Origin: Candidatus Rokuibacteriota bacterium
GTDB lineage: Bacteria > Methylomirabilota > Methylomirabilia > Rokubacteriales > CSP1-6
Assembly (NCBI GenBank): GCA_016188005.1
Contig: JACPIQ010000045.1
Location: 1 to 64,000 of the forward strand
Direction: 5' to 3'
DNA length: 64,000 nucleotides
In this document: positions 15,643-23,330 of the stretch, piece by piece
Position numbering within the stretch: position 1 is the first letter of the stretch
Layout of the letters: each line of letters opens with the position of its first letter
Made by a program: the position numbers and the translations under genes
Notes under the pieces: generated by a model
Databases searched by the model: none
What the model was told of the DNA's origin: nothing
Seen by the model: only the letters and a program-made list of their open reading frames with translations

Positions 15643-16821
15643 GTGACTTCTCCGGCGACTCCTGCAGGGCCCTCCGGTCCCCCGCCCCCGCCGCGCCCCA
15701 CCGGGTCGCACGGTGCCGGCGCGGCCCCGACGCCGGACGACGAGACGCTGGTCCGCCGCTGCCGGGCGGGAGAGGTGGCCGCCTTCGAGCCCCTCGTGGA
15801 GAAGTATCGCCAGAGGGTGTGGCGGCTCGCGTATCAGGTTCTGCGGGACCGAGAGGAGGCATGGGATTGCGCCCAGGAGGCCTTCGTCCGGGCATTCCAG
15901 TCGCTGCCGGCCTTCCGCGGCCAGTCGGCCTTCTACACGTGGCTCTTCCGGATCACCCTCAACCTTGCCACCGACCGCCACCGCGCGCGGGGGGCGCGCG
16001 CGCGGGCCTTCGGCGCCGAGCGGATGCCCGAGGAGGAGTGGGCGCGCACCGCGCCGGACTCCGGCGCGACGCCCGAGCAGGCCGCGATCGGGGCCGAGAA
16101 GCGCGAGCGCATCCGCGCCGCACTGAACGCATTGCCGCTCAAGTTCCGAACGATTATCATGCTGAGTGATGTCGAAGGGCTGTCGTACCGCGAGATCGCC
16201 CAGGTGCTGAACTGCCCGATCGGGACGGTGATGTCGAGGCTCCACAACGCGCGGCGGCGACTCCGCGCCATCCTGGGGCCGATGCTGGGGGCCGTGCTCT
16301 GGCTCGCTGTCACGCTCCTCGCCCCCGCGCCGCCCGCGCAGGCGGAGCAGATGATCCGCTTCGGCGTGCGGGTGCTCCAGGCCTCGAGCCCGGCCCCGGC
16401 GCCGCCTCCGACCGCGGCGCCGGGGCAGCGCCACCTCGCGCCGCCCTCGGCCGCCCCCGCGCCGCCGGCAGCACCGCCGGAGGCCGAGACCGACGAGCGG
16501 CTCCGCCGGATCCTGCCACGCCTCCGCACCCTCTTCCGCTACACCGAGTACACGACGCTGGACCGCCAGCGGGCCGAGGTCGCGCTGGGCACCCAGCAGC
16601 GCTTCCATCTCCCGGGGGCGCGCCAGCTCGAGGTCACGCCCGACCAGCTCCACGGCCAGTCGGTGCGCATGCGGGTCCGACTCCTGCGCGGCGAGCAGCC
16701 CGAGCTGCGCACGAACATCGTGGCCGCGCCCGGGGCCCCGGCGGTGCTGGGGGGGCCGACCTACGGCGACGGGGTCCTGATCATCATCCTCTGGGCCAAT
16801 CCCAACCCGTCTGATCGCTAG
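15643..16821 (+). CDS. ECF sigma factor fused to a membrane segment and exported domain
   Basis: A 392-residue single frame from GTG 15643. Residues 32-115 are sigma region 2 (PLVEKYRQRVWRLAYQVLRD, DCAQEAFVRAFQSLPAFRG, YTWLFRITLNLATDRHR) and 160-212 region 4 (LPLKFRTIIMLSDVEGLSYR, EIAQVLNCPIGTVMSRLHNA). The protein then runs straight into MLGAVLWLAVTLLAP ending PAQA, which looks like a signal peptide or anchor, a Pro/Ala linker, and a beta-rich domain of about 110 residues (YTEYTTLDRQRAEVALGTQQ, RMRVRLLRGEQPELRTNI, GVLIIILWANPNP). ATG 16282 lies in frame at the start of the hydrophobic stretch, so the tail may also be made alone. It could sense envelope state. No anti-sigma gene follows; the next gene starts 7 nt after the stop. 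Confidence 0.85.
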   Translation: MTSPATPAGPSGPPPPPRPTGSHGAGAAPTPDDETLVRRCRAGEVAAFEPLVEKYRQRVWRLAYQVLRDREEAWDCAQEAFVRAFQSLPAFRGQSAFYTWLFRITLNLATDRHRARGARARAFGAERMPEEEWARTAPDSGATPEQAAIGAEKRERIRAALNALPLKFRTIIMLSDVEGLSYREIAQVLNCPIGTVMSRLHNARRRLRAILGPMLGAVLWLAVTLLAPAPPAQAEQMIRFGVRVLQASSPAPAPPPTAAPGQRHLAPPSAAPAPPAAPPEAETDERLRRILPRLRTLFRYTEYTTLDRQRAEVALGTQQRFHLPGARQLEVTPDQLHGQSVRMRVRLLRGEQPELRTNIVAAPGAPAVLGGPTYGDGVLIIILWANPNPSDR

Positions 16822-16828
16822 GTCCCCC

Positions 16829-18352
16829 GTGAGCGAGGAGCGGTACTTCAGGGAGCGCGCGCGCATCGAGCAGGGGCACGTCAGGTACCGCGAGAAGCTC
16901 AAGGAGGAGGGCAAGCTCTTCGTCCGGGACCGGCTGAAGCTCCTCCTCGATCAGGGATCGGAGTTCCAGGAGGACTTCCTCTTCGCGCGCAACCAGGAGG
17001 CGGACACGCCCGCGGACGGCGTGGTGACGGGCGTCGGCATGGTGGGGGGGCGTCCCGTCTGCCTCATGGCCAACGACTACACGGTGAAGGCCGGCTCCTG
17101 GGGGGAGAAGACGGTCCAGAAGATCATCCGCATCCAGGAGCGCGCCCAGCGGCTGCAGGTTCCGATGCTCTACCTGGTCGATGCCGCGGGTGGGCGCATC
17201 TCGGAGCAGATCAAGATCTTCCCCGGACGCTCGCATGCCGGCCGCATCTTCTACAACCTGGTCCAGCTCTCGGGCGTGGTGCCGCAGGTCTGTATCCTGT
17301 TCGGGCCGTCACCAGCGGGCTCGGCCTATCTGCCGGCCCTCACCGACATCGTCATCATGGTGGACGGCAAGGCGAGCCTCTACGTGGGGTCGCCCCGCAT
17401 GGTGGAGATGGCCATCGGCGAGAAGGCCTCCCTCGAGGAGCTGGGCGGGGCGCGGATGCATTGCGAGGTCTCGGGATGCGGGGACGTGCTGGTGAACACC
17501 GACGCCGAGGCCATCGAGGCCTGCAAGCGATACCTCTCCTACCTGCCCGGTTCGTGGCGGGACCGGCCGGTCGCGGTGGAGGCGGCAGCGCCCCGGCCCG
17601 GACGGCCCATCGACCAGATCGTCCCCTACGACCAGCGCAAGTGGTTCGACATGTACGAGGTGGTCCACCAGGTGATCGACGCGGGCTCCTTCTTCGAGGT
17701 CAAGCGCCTCTTCGCCCAGGAGGTGATCGTCGGGCTCGCGCGGCTCGGGGGGCGGGCCGTGGGGATCGTGGCCAACCAACCCAAGGTCAAGGGCGGCGTC
17801 CTCATGGTGGACTCCTCCGACAAGGCCGCGCGCTTCATCTGGCTCTGCAACGCCTTCAATGTCCCGCTCGTCTACCTCGCCGACGTGTCGGGCTTCATGG
17901 TGGGCGGCAAGGCGGAGCGGGCGGGCATCATCCGCCACGGGGCCAAGATGATCTTCGCCACCTCCCAGGCCACGGTGCCCAAGATCTGCGTGGTGGTCCG
18001 CAAGTGCTACGGGGCGGGGCTCTACGCCATGTGCGGGCCCGCCTTCGAACCCGACGCGGCGCTGGCCCTGCCGCAGGGGCAGGTGGCCATCATGGGGCCG
18101 GAGCCCGCGGTGAACGCCGTGTACTACAACAAGATCATGGAGCTTCCCGAAGGCGAGCGCGCGGCGTACGTCAAGCAGAAGCGTGACGAGTTCTCCGAGG
18201 ACGTGGACATCTACAAGCTGGCCTCCGAGATGCTCGTGGACGGCATCGTCGCCGGCTCCGAGTTGCGGGAAGAACTGATCAGGCGCCTGGCCTACGCCGA
18301 GGGCAAGCAGCACGAGTTCCCGCCCCGCCGCAACCCGGTCGCGCCGGTCTGA
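16829..18352 (+). CDS. Acyl-CoA carboxylase, carboxyltransferase (beta) subunit
   Basis: A 507-residue protein starting at GTG 16829. It belongs to the biotin-dependent carboxyltransferase family (propionyl-, methylcrotonyl- or related acyl-CoA carboxylases). Both crotonase-like halves are seen: the N half with VMANDYTV-type LMANDYTVKAGSWGEKT, LVDAAGGRISEQ and GPSPAGSAYLPALTD; the C half with GIVANQPKVKGGVLMVDSSD, LADVSGFMVGGKAERAGIIR and KCYGAGLYAMCGPAFEPDAA. It moves CO2 from carboxybiotin to an acyl-CoA. The biotin carboxylase/BCCP subunit is not adjacent, and substrate length cannot be told from the sequence by eye. Closest by feel to the PccB/MccB group. Confidence 0.9.
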   Translation: MSEERYFRERARIEQGHVRYREKLKEEGKLFVRDRLKLLLDQGSEFQEDFLFARNQEADTPADGVVTGVGMVGGRPVCLMANDYTVKAGSWGEKTVQKIIRIQERAQRLQVPMLYLVDAAGGRISEQIKIFPGRSHAGRIFYNLVQLSGVVPQVCILFGPSPAGSAYLPALTDIVIMVDGKASLYVGSPRMVEMAIGEKASLEELGGARMHCEVSGCGDVLVNTDAEAIEACKRYLSYLPGSWRDRPVAVEAAAPRPGRPIDQIVPYDQRKWFDMYEVVHQVIDAGSFFEVKRLFAQEVIVGLARLGGRAVGIVANQPKVKGGVLMVDSSDKAARFIWLCNAFNVPLVYLADVSGFMVGGKAERAGIIRHGAKMIFATSQATVPKICVVVRKCYGAGLYAMCGPAFEPDAALALPQGQVAIMGPEPAVNAVYYNKIMELPEGERAAYVKQKRDEFSEDVDIYKLASEMLVDGIVAGSELREELIRRLAYAEGKQHEFPPRRNPVAPV

Positions 18353-18374
18353 GGGCGCCGGCCCTCCCGAGGCA

Positions 18375-19121
18375 GTGGCGTCGCTGATCCTCGCCGTGCG
18401 CTTCCTCACCATCGTGCCGGTGCCTGGGCGCGAGGCGGTGGGGCCCGGGGCGCTGGGGCGCGCTGCCTGGTGGTTCCCCGCCGTGGGTCTGGGGCTGGGG
18501 GCGGGGCTCGTCCTCGCGGACCGCCTGCTCGCCCGCGCCTTCCCGCCGCTCCTCGCCGCGCTCCTCGTCGTGTCGGTGTGGAAGGTCGCGACGGGTGGGA
18601 TCCATCTTGACGGCCTGGCCGACTGCCTCGACGGGCTCGGCGGCCACGGCGCGGACCAGCGCCTGGCGATCATGCGGGATAGCCGCATCGGCGTCTTCGG
18701 GGCACTGGGACTGATCCTGACGTTCCTCATCGGGGTGACGGCTCTCGCCGAGCTACCGGGGGAGGCGAGGTGGCGCGCGCTGCTGCTGGCGCCCGTTGCC
18801 GGGCGGCTCTCCCCGCTGGTGGCCGCGGCGTGTTTCCGCGCCGCGACGCCGGGGGCGGGCGCAGGGGGTGCCTTCATGGTGTCGCTCTCGCCCTGGGCCG
18901 CGGCGGCGGGCCTCGTCGCGACCGGGCTGCTGGCAGCATGGCTCTTCGGGCTGCCGGGCGCGCTGGCGGTGGCCGCAGCCCTCGTCGGTGTGCTCCTCTG
19001 GTCGGGCTTCCTCTCGAGCCGCCTCGGCGGGCTGACGGGGGACGTGCTCGGCGCCGGCGTGGAGCTGGCCGAGCTGGGAACCCTGCTGGCCCTGGCCGCC
19101 GCATCTGGGGTCAGGTCTTGA
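18375..19121 (+). CDS. cobS: Adenosylcobinamide-GDP ribazoletransferase (cobalamin synthase)
   Basis: A 248-residue polytopic membrane enzyme from GTG 18375 that joins GDP-cobinamide and alpha-ribazole to make adenosylcobalamin (phosphate). The hallmarks are TIVPVPG, GIHLDGLADCLDGLGGHG (acidic metal-binding motif), RLAIMRDSRIGVFGALGL, LLAPVAGRLSPLVAAACF and GGLTGDVLGAGVELAEL. The last four residues and the stop codon (GVRS, TGA) come from the left end of a small inverted-repeat element at 19107-19209. cobC follows directly after the element. The rest of the cobalamin genes lie 15 kb away in riboswitch-controlled units; no riboswitch is seen before cobS. Confidence 0.93.
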   Translation: MASLILAVRFLTIVPVPGREAVGPGALGRAAWWFPAVGLGLGAGLVLADRLLARAFPPLLAALLVVSVWKVATGGIHLDGLADCLDGLGGHGADQRLAIMRDSRIGVFGALGLILTFLIGVTALAELPGEARWRALLLAPVAGRLSPLVAAACFRAATPGAGAGGAFMVSLSPWAAAAGLVATGLLAAWLFGLPGALAVAAALVGVLLWSGFLSSRLGGLTGDVLGAGVELAELGTLLALAAASGVRS

Positions 19122-19209
19122 AATCCGACACGGCGCACGGTGACCAGGGCACTGCCCATGCCAGAATGCAAGACCGCTCTCCCGATGTCGTAATGCAAGA
19201 CCTGACCCC
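19107..19209. mobile_element. Small MITE/REP-like element with 14-bp terminal inverted repeats
   Basis: GGGGTCAGGTCTTG at 19107-19120 is mirrored by CAAGACCTGACCCC at 19196-19209; the similarity continues inward less perfectly (AAATCCGACA against CATTACGACA). A second partial copy of the right arm (AATGCAAGACC) begins at 19165. The element is about 103 bp, has no gene, supplies the stop codon of cobS and lies across the start of cobC. The GGGGTCAGGTCTTG type of end is typical of short palindromic elements moved by REP-associated tyrosine transposases, which is background knowledge; no transposase is present here. Confidence 0.72.
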
Positions 19210-19825
19210 TACGGTGGTGTATCTCGTGCGCCACGGCGCCGTGGCGGGCGCCGAGCGACGGCGGTTCATCGGGCACCTCGACGTGCCCCTGTCCCCGGTC
19301 GGGGAGGCGCAGATCGAGGCGCTGGCGCGGCAGCTCGGCAGGACGCGCCTCGACGCGGTCTACTCGAGCGACCTGGTCCGCACGCGCCGAAGCGCCGAGA
19401 TCCTCGCCGCGCCCCACGGCCTTCGCGCGGAGCCCCTGGCGGATCTCCGCGAGTTCGCCATGGGCCGCTGGGAGGGGCTCACCGCCGAGGAGATCCGCGC
19501 CCGGGATCCCGCGGCCTTCGAGGAGTGGATGGCGGATATCGGCCGCTTCCAGTTCCCCGGCGGCGAGAACCTCGCTCAGGTCGTCGACCGCGCGTGGCGC
19601 GCCTTCGAGCGGATCGTGGCCGCCCGTCCTGGACAGCGCGTGGCCGTGGTGGCCCACGGCGGAACCAACCGCGCCATCCTCTGCCGGGCGCTGGGGATCC
19701 CCGTGGAGAGAATCCTCACCCTCGGCCAGGACTATGCCGCCCTGTCGGTGGTCGAGTCAGTGGACGGGGGCTGGCGGTTGCGGCTGCTGAACCACTGCGA
19801 GCCTCTGCCGGAGGCTCTGCTATAA
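19193..19825 (+). CDS. cobC: Alpha-ribazole phosphatase-like histidine phosphatase
   Basis: A 210-residue phosphoglycerate-mutase-fold phosphatase. Key residues are visible: VVYLVRHGAV (catalytic His), FIGHLDVPLSPVGEAQIEAL, VYSSDLVRTRRSAEIL (Arg), and VAVVAHGGTNRAILCRAL (second His). Next to cobS its likely job is removing the 5' phosphate from alpha-ribazole or cobalamin phosphate. The best start is ATG 19193 (MQDLTPTVVYLVRHG); ATG 19166 is also in frame. Both lie inside the inverted-repeat element, so the original start was probably displaced. The TAA stop sits within the TATAAT box of the next gene. Confidence 0.88.
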   Translation: MQDLTPTVVYLVRHGAVAGAERRRFIGHLDVPLSPVGEAQIEALARQLGRTRLDAVYSSDLVRTRRSAEILAAPHGLRAEPLADLREFAMGRWEGLTAEEIRARDPAAFEEWMADIGRFQFPGGENLAQVVDRAWRAFERIVAARPGQRVAVVAHGGTNRAILCRALGIPVERILTLGQDYAALSVVESVDGGWRLRLLNHCEPLPEALL

Positions 19826-19826
19826 T
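19821..19826 (+). promoter_or_regulatory. Consensus extended -10 box of the binding-protein operon
   Basis: TGC-TATAAT, a perfect -10 with the TGn extension, lies 28 bp before ATG 19854; its middle TAA is the cobC stop codon. No good -35 is visible at 17 bp, which fits extended -10 promoters. A GAGCCTC/GAGGCTC hairpin lies just upstream (19799-19817). Confidence 0.6.
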
Positions 19827-19853
19827 CGCGCCACTCTCACCCCGGAGGACGCC

Positions 19854-21482
19854 ATGAGCGACACGAGCACGAGCCTGATCCGACGCCGTGACTTCCTGAA
19901 GACGGTGGGCGCGGGAGCGGCCGCGGCGGCCACGGTGGCCCCCACGCGGGCCCGCGCCCAGCAACCGAAGCGGGGCGGCGTCCTCAAGCACATGGGCCTC
20001 GAGCCCCCCTCCTTCGACATCCACGGCAACATCTCCTACCAGACGCAGCTCATCTCCTCCTTCGTCCACCGGACGCTCTTCAAGTTCGTCAACGGGCCGA
20101 AGCACAGCCCCTCCGACTTCACGCTCGTCCCGGACCTCGCCCTCAAGGCGGAGGTCTCCAAGGACGGCCGGATGTACACCATCGCCCTGCGCCCGGGGGT
20201 GCGCTGGGAGAAGAAGCCCCCGGTGAACGGGCGGGAGCTGGTGGCGGCGGACGTGAAGTACTCCCTCGAGCGCGCCAGGAAGAAGTCGGGCTACGCGAGC
20301 CTCCTGGGTCAGCTCGAGGCCGTGGAGGTGGTGGACAAGCAGACCGTGCGCGTGCACTTGCAGGACGCCTTCGCGCCCTTCGTGCACAACCTGGCGGAGC
20401 CCTGGAACGGGATCCTGCCCAAGGAGATCGAGGACAAGTACGGGGACTTCAAGGCCGCGGAGACGCTGGTCGGCTGCGGGCCGTTCGTGCTGGAGCGCTA
20501 CGAGCCCGGCGTCAAGGCGGTGTTCGCGCGCAACCCGGACTACTTCCAGAAGGGGCTGCCGTACCTCGACAAGCTGGAGTGGCTCTTCGTCAAGGACCGC
20601 TCCACCCAGCTCTCGCTCTTTCGCGCCGGGCAGGTGGACATCCCGTTCTACGACGGGCGCATCCCGCGCGCCGACGTGGCGTCCTTCAAGAAGTCCAACC
20701 CGACGTACCCCGTCGTCCACTGGGACTGGCTGGCGGTGCGGAGTCTCGCCATGCGCACCGACAAGCCGCCCTACAACGACGTGCGGGTGCGCCGGGCGCT
20801 GTCGCTCGCCATCGACCGGAAGAAGTGGGTGAAGGAGTACCTCGACGGCCACGGGTACGAGGACCACGGGCCCGTCCCAACTCCCATGCGGGAATGGAAG
20901 CTTCCTCCCAAGGAGCTGGGTGACGGCGCCAAGTGGCTCGAGTACAACCCGGCACTGGCCAAGAAGCTCCTGGCGGAGGCGGGCCACCCCAATGGCTTCA
21001 AGGCCAGATGCGCGCACTGGCCCGGCTACGGCCCCGAGTACGTGGAGGACCTCGAGCTCCTGACCTTCTACCTCAAGCAGATCGGCGTGGAGCTGTCGAT
21101 CGTCAACGAGGAGTACGGCAAGTACATCTCGGGCACCTTCCTCGGCAAGTTCGACGAGACCACCTGGGGCCCCTCGTCCATCTTCACCGAGGTCGACGGC
21201 TACCTCTACAACTCCTACCGGACCGGCCAGCCCAACAACCGGAGCCACGTCTCCGACACCCAGCTCGACGTGATGCTGGACGCGCAGCGTCGCTACGTCG
21301 CCAAGTCCTCCCGCAAGAAGGCCATCGACGACATCCAGCGGTACGTGGCGGACCAGGTCTACTACGTGTTCACGCCGTACCCGAAGAACGTGTCCTCGTG
21401 GACGCCCTGGGTCAAGAACTACCAGCCGAAGAACTCCTTCGACCGCGGGGCGCAGCTCGAGGTGGTCTGGGTCGAGAAATAA
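19854..21482 (+). CDS. ABC transporter substrate-binding protein, family 5 (peptide/nickel type)
   Basis: A 542-residue periplasmic solute receptor with a twin-arginine signal (SLIRRRDFLKTVGAGAAAAA, cleavage near ARA-QQ). The family 5 order is clear: PKRGGVLKHMGLEPPSFDIH, TLVPDLALKAEVSKDGRMYT, LRPGVRWEKKPPVNGRELVA, ADVKYSLERARKK, VGCGPFVLERYEPG, RVRRALSLAIDRKKWV. It would hand a peptide, opine or similar solute to the two permeases that follow. It has a GGAGGAC ribosome site and a TATAAT box. The ligand is not predictable. Confidence 0.93.
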   Translation: MSDTSTSLIRRRDFLKTVGAGAAAAATVAPTRARAQQPKRGGVLKHMGLEPPSFDIHGNISYQTQLISSFVHRTLFKFVNGPKHSPSDFTLVPDLALKAEVSKDGRMYTIALRPGVRWEKKPPVNGRELVAADVKYSLERARKKSGYASLLGQLEAVEVVDKQTVRVHLQDAFAPFVHNLAEPWNGILPKEIEDKYGDFKAAETLVGCGPFVLERYEPGVKAVFARNPDYFQKGLPYLDKLEWLFVKDRSTQLSLFRAGQVDIPFYDGRIPRADVASFKKSNPTYPVVHWDWLAVRSLAMRTDKPPYNDVRVRRALSLAIDRKKWVKEYLDGHGYEDHGPVPTPMREWKLPPKELGDGAKWLEYNPALAKKLLAEAGHPNGFKARCAHWPGYGPEYVEDLELLTFYLKQIGVELSIVNEEYGKYISGTFLGKFDETTWGPSSIFTEVDGYLYNSYRTGQPNNRSHVSDTQLDVMLDAQRRYVAKSSRKKAIDDIQRYVADQVYYVFTPYPKNVSSWTPWVKNYQPKNSFDRGAQLEVVWVEK

Positions 21483-21506
21483 CGCCTCCATCCCGGGGCG
21501 GCTGAG

Positions 21507-22457
21507 GTGGCGCGCTACGTCCTGAAGCGGCTGCTGCTCGTCGTCCCCACCCTCGTCCTGGTGTCGCTGTTCGTCTTCGGCATCATCCGGGCGATCCCGG
21601 GCGATGTGGTGGACATGATGCTGGAGCAGTTCCAGTACGGCAGGAACGCCGCCGAGCTCCGCGCCAAGCTGGGACTGGACCGGCCGCTCCTCGAGCAGTA
21701 CCTCCTCTGGGTCGGCGGTCTCGTCCGCGGCGATCTCGGGCAGAGCCTCTGGACCAATCGTCCCGCCGCCCAGGACATCGTCGCCCGCTTCCCGGTCACG
21801 ATCACGCTGTCGCTCATCTCGATCCTGATCTCGCTGCTGGTGGCCGTGCCCGTGGGGATCCTGGCCGCCGTGCGCCAGGACACGGCGGGGGACTACACGG
21901 CGCGCTCCTTCGCCATCGGGGCCCTGTCCATCCCGAACTTCTGGCTCGGGACCCTCATCGTCGTCATCCCGTCCTTCTACTTCAACTGGGCGCCCCGCAT
22001 CGGGGACTTCGCGCCACTCCGCCAGGACCCGCTGGGCTGGCTCGCGCAGTTCGTGCTGCCCGCCATCTGCCTGGGGATCACCCAGGCGGGGGTGATCCTG
22101 CGCATGACCCGCGGCATGATGCTCGAGGTGCTGCGCCAGGACTACGTGCGGACGGCCTGGGCGAAGGGGCTCGGCTCGCGGGTCGTGGTGCTGCGGCACG
22201 CCCTCCGCAACGCCATGATCCCCATCGTGACCGTCATCGGCGGGCAGATGCCCTTCTACTTCGGTGGCTCCATCGTCATGGAGCACATCTTCGGGCTGCC
22301 CGGGCTGGGCAGCTTCGTGCTGGAGGCCATCAGCCGGCGGGATTACCCGGTGATTCAGGCCGTGAACCTCTTCGTCGCGTTCCTCGTGATCCTCACGAAC
22401 CTCCTGGTGGACCTCTCCTACGGGGCCCTCGACCCGAGGGTGCGCCAGCATGATTGA
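21507..22457 (+). CDS. ABC transporter permease, DppB type
   Basis: A 316-residue inner-membrane permease from GTG 21507 with about six membrane helices. N-terminal MARYVLKRLLLVVPTLVLVS and IRAIPGDVVDMML are typical of DppB/OppB proteins; the coupling loop reads RQDYVRTAWAKGLGSRVVVL-RHALRNAMIPI, the EAA motif that docks to the ATPase; GGSIVMEHIFGLPGLGSFVL follows. It overlaps the next permease by 8 nt, so translation is coupled. Confidence 0.93.
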   Translation: MARYVLKRLLLVVPTLVLVSLFVFGIIRAIPGDVVDMMLEQFQYGRNAAELRAKLGLDRPLLEQYLLWVGGLVRGDLGQSLWTNRPAAQDIVARFPVTITLSLISILISLLVAVPVGILAAVRQDTAGDYTARSFAIGALSIPNFWLGTLIVVIPSFYFNWAPRIGDFAPLRQDPLGWLAQFVLPAICLGITQAGVILRMTRGMMLEVLRQDYVRTAWAKGLGSRVVVLRHALRNAMIPIVTVIGGQMPFYFGGSIVMEHIFGLPGLGSFVLEAISRRDYPVIQAVNLFVAFLVILTNLLVDLSYGALDPRVRQHD

Positions 22458-23295
22458 CGGGAGCGCGTGGGCTGGCCTGCGCCGGAAGCCGCTGGGGGTG
22501 CTGGGGGCCGTGCTCCTCGTGGGGATGATCGGGCTGGCGTTCCTCGCGGAGGGCGTCGCCCCCTACGGCTACGACGAGGCCGACATCTTCACACGGCTCA
22601 AGCCGTCGAGCCAGGCCCACTGGCTGGGCACCGACAACCTCGGCCGCGACCTGCTCTCACGCGTGATCCACGGCGCGCGCGTCTCCATGGCCGTGGGCTT
22701 CGGCGGCGTGGCGCTGGGGCTCCTGGGCGCCGCCAGCGTCGGCCTCGTCTCGGGGTACTTCGGCGGGCGGCTGGACATGGTGGTCCAGCGCGTGGTCGAC
22801 GCCTTCATGTGCTTTCCGCTCCTCCTGGTGGCGCTGACCATCATGGCGCTGCTGGGCCCCGGCCTCGTCAACGTCATCCTGACGCTCGGTCTCGTGCTGG
22901 CGGTGCGCGACTCCCGGGTGATCCGGAGCGCGGTGCTCAGCGTCAAGGAGAACCTCTATGTCGAGGCAGCGCGGGGCCTCGGTGCGGCGCACCGGGGGGT
23001 GATCCTCCACCACATCCTCCCCAACATCTTCGCGCCCATCATCATCCTCGCGACGGTGAACCTCGGCGCGGTGATCCTCATCGAGGCGGCGCTGTCCTTC
23101 CTCGGCTTCGGCGTGCCGCCGCCGCACCCGTCCTGGGGCGGCATGCTCTCGGGCGCGGGGCTCGTGCACATGCTCCGCGCCCCCTGGCTGGCGCTCTGGC
23201 CCGGGCTCGCGCTGTCGCTTGCGGTCTTCGGCGCCAACATGCTGGGTGACGCCCTGCGCGACGTCCTCGACCCGCGCCTCCGCGGCACCACCTGA
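22450..23295 (+). CDS. ABC transporter permease, DppC type
   Basis: A 281-residue partner permease from ATG 22450. The signature HWLGTDNLGRDLLSRVIHGA, the EAA loop ARGLGAAHRGVILHHILPNI and ALSFLGFGVPPPHPSWGGML are those of DppC/OppC. With the upstream permease it forms the membrane channel. No ATPase genes (DppD/DppF) follow; the next gene is a dehydrogenase subunit on its own promoter, so ATPases must be supplied from another locus. Confidence 0.93.
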   Translation: MIDGSAWAGLRRKPLGVLGAVLLVGMIGLAFLAEGVAPYGYDEADIFTRLKPSSQAHWLGTDNLGRDLLSRVIHGARVSMAVGFGGVALGLLGAASVGLVSGYFGGRLDMVVQRVVDAFMCFPLLLVALTIMALLGPGLVNVILTLGLVLAVRDSRVIRSAVLSVKENLYVEAARGLGAAHRGVILHHILPNIFAPIIILATVNLGAVILIEAALSFLGFGVPPPHPSWGGMLSGAGLVHMLRAPWLALWPGLALSLAVFGANMLGDALRDVLDPRLRGTT

Positions 23296-23314
23296 GCCCC
23301 ACTCGGCGCCGTGC

Positions 23315-23320
23315 TAGAAT
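23315..23320 (+). promoter_or_regulatory. Extended -10 box (TGC-TAGAAT) of the E1 alpha gene
   Basis: The TAGAAT box ends 10 nt before ATG 23331, so the mRNA would start about 4 nt before the start codon. No Shine-Dalgarno is present in that space (CGCCCGCGCC), which supports leaderless or near-leaderless translation. Confidence 0.5.
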
Positions 23321-23330
23321 CGCCCGCGCC

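Noticed and set aside
19716-22451. Minus-strand 911-codon frame opposite the binding protein and permease
   Set aside because: Spans two real genes in antisense; His/Val/Glu-rich filler composition.
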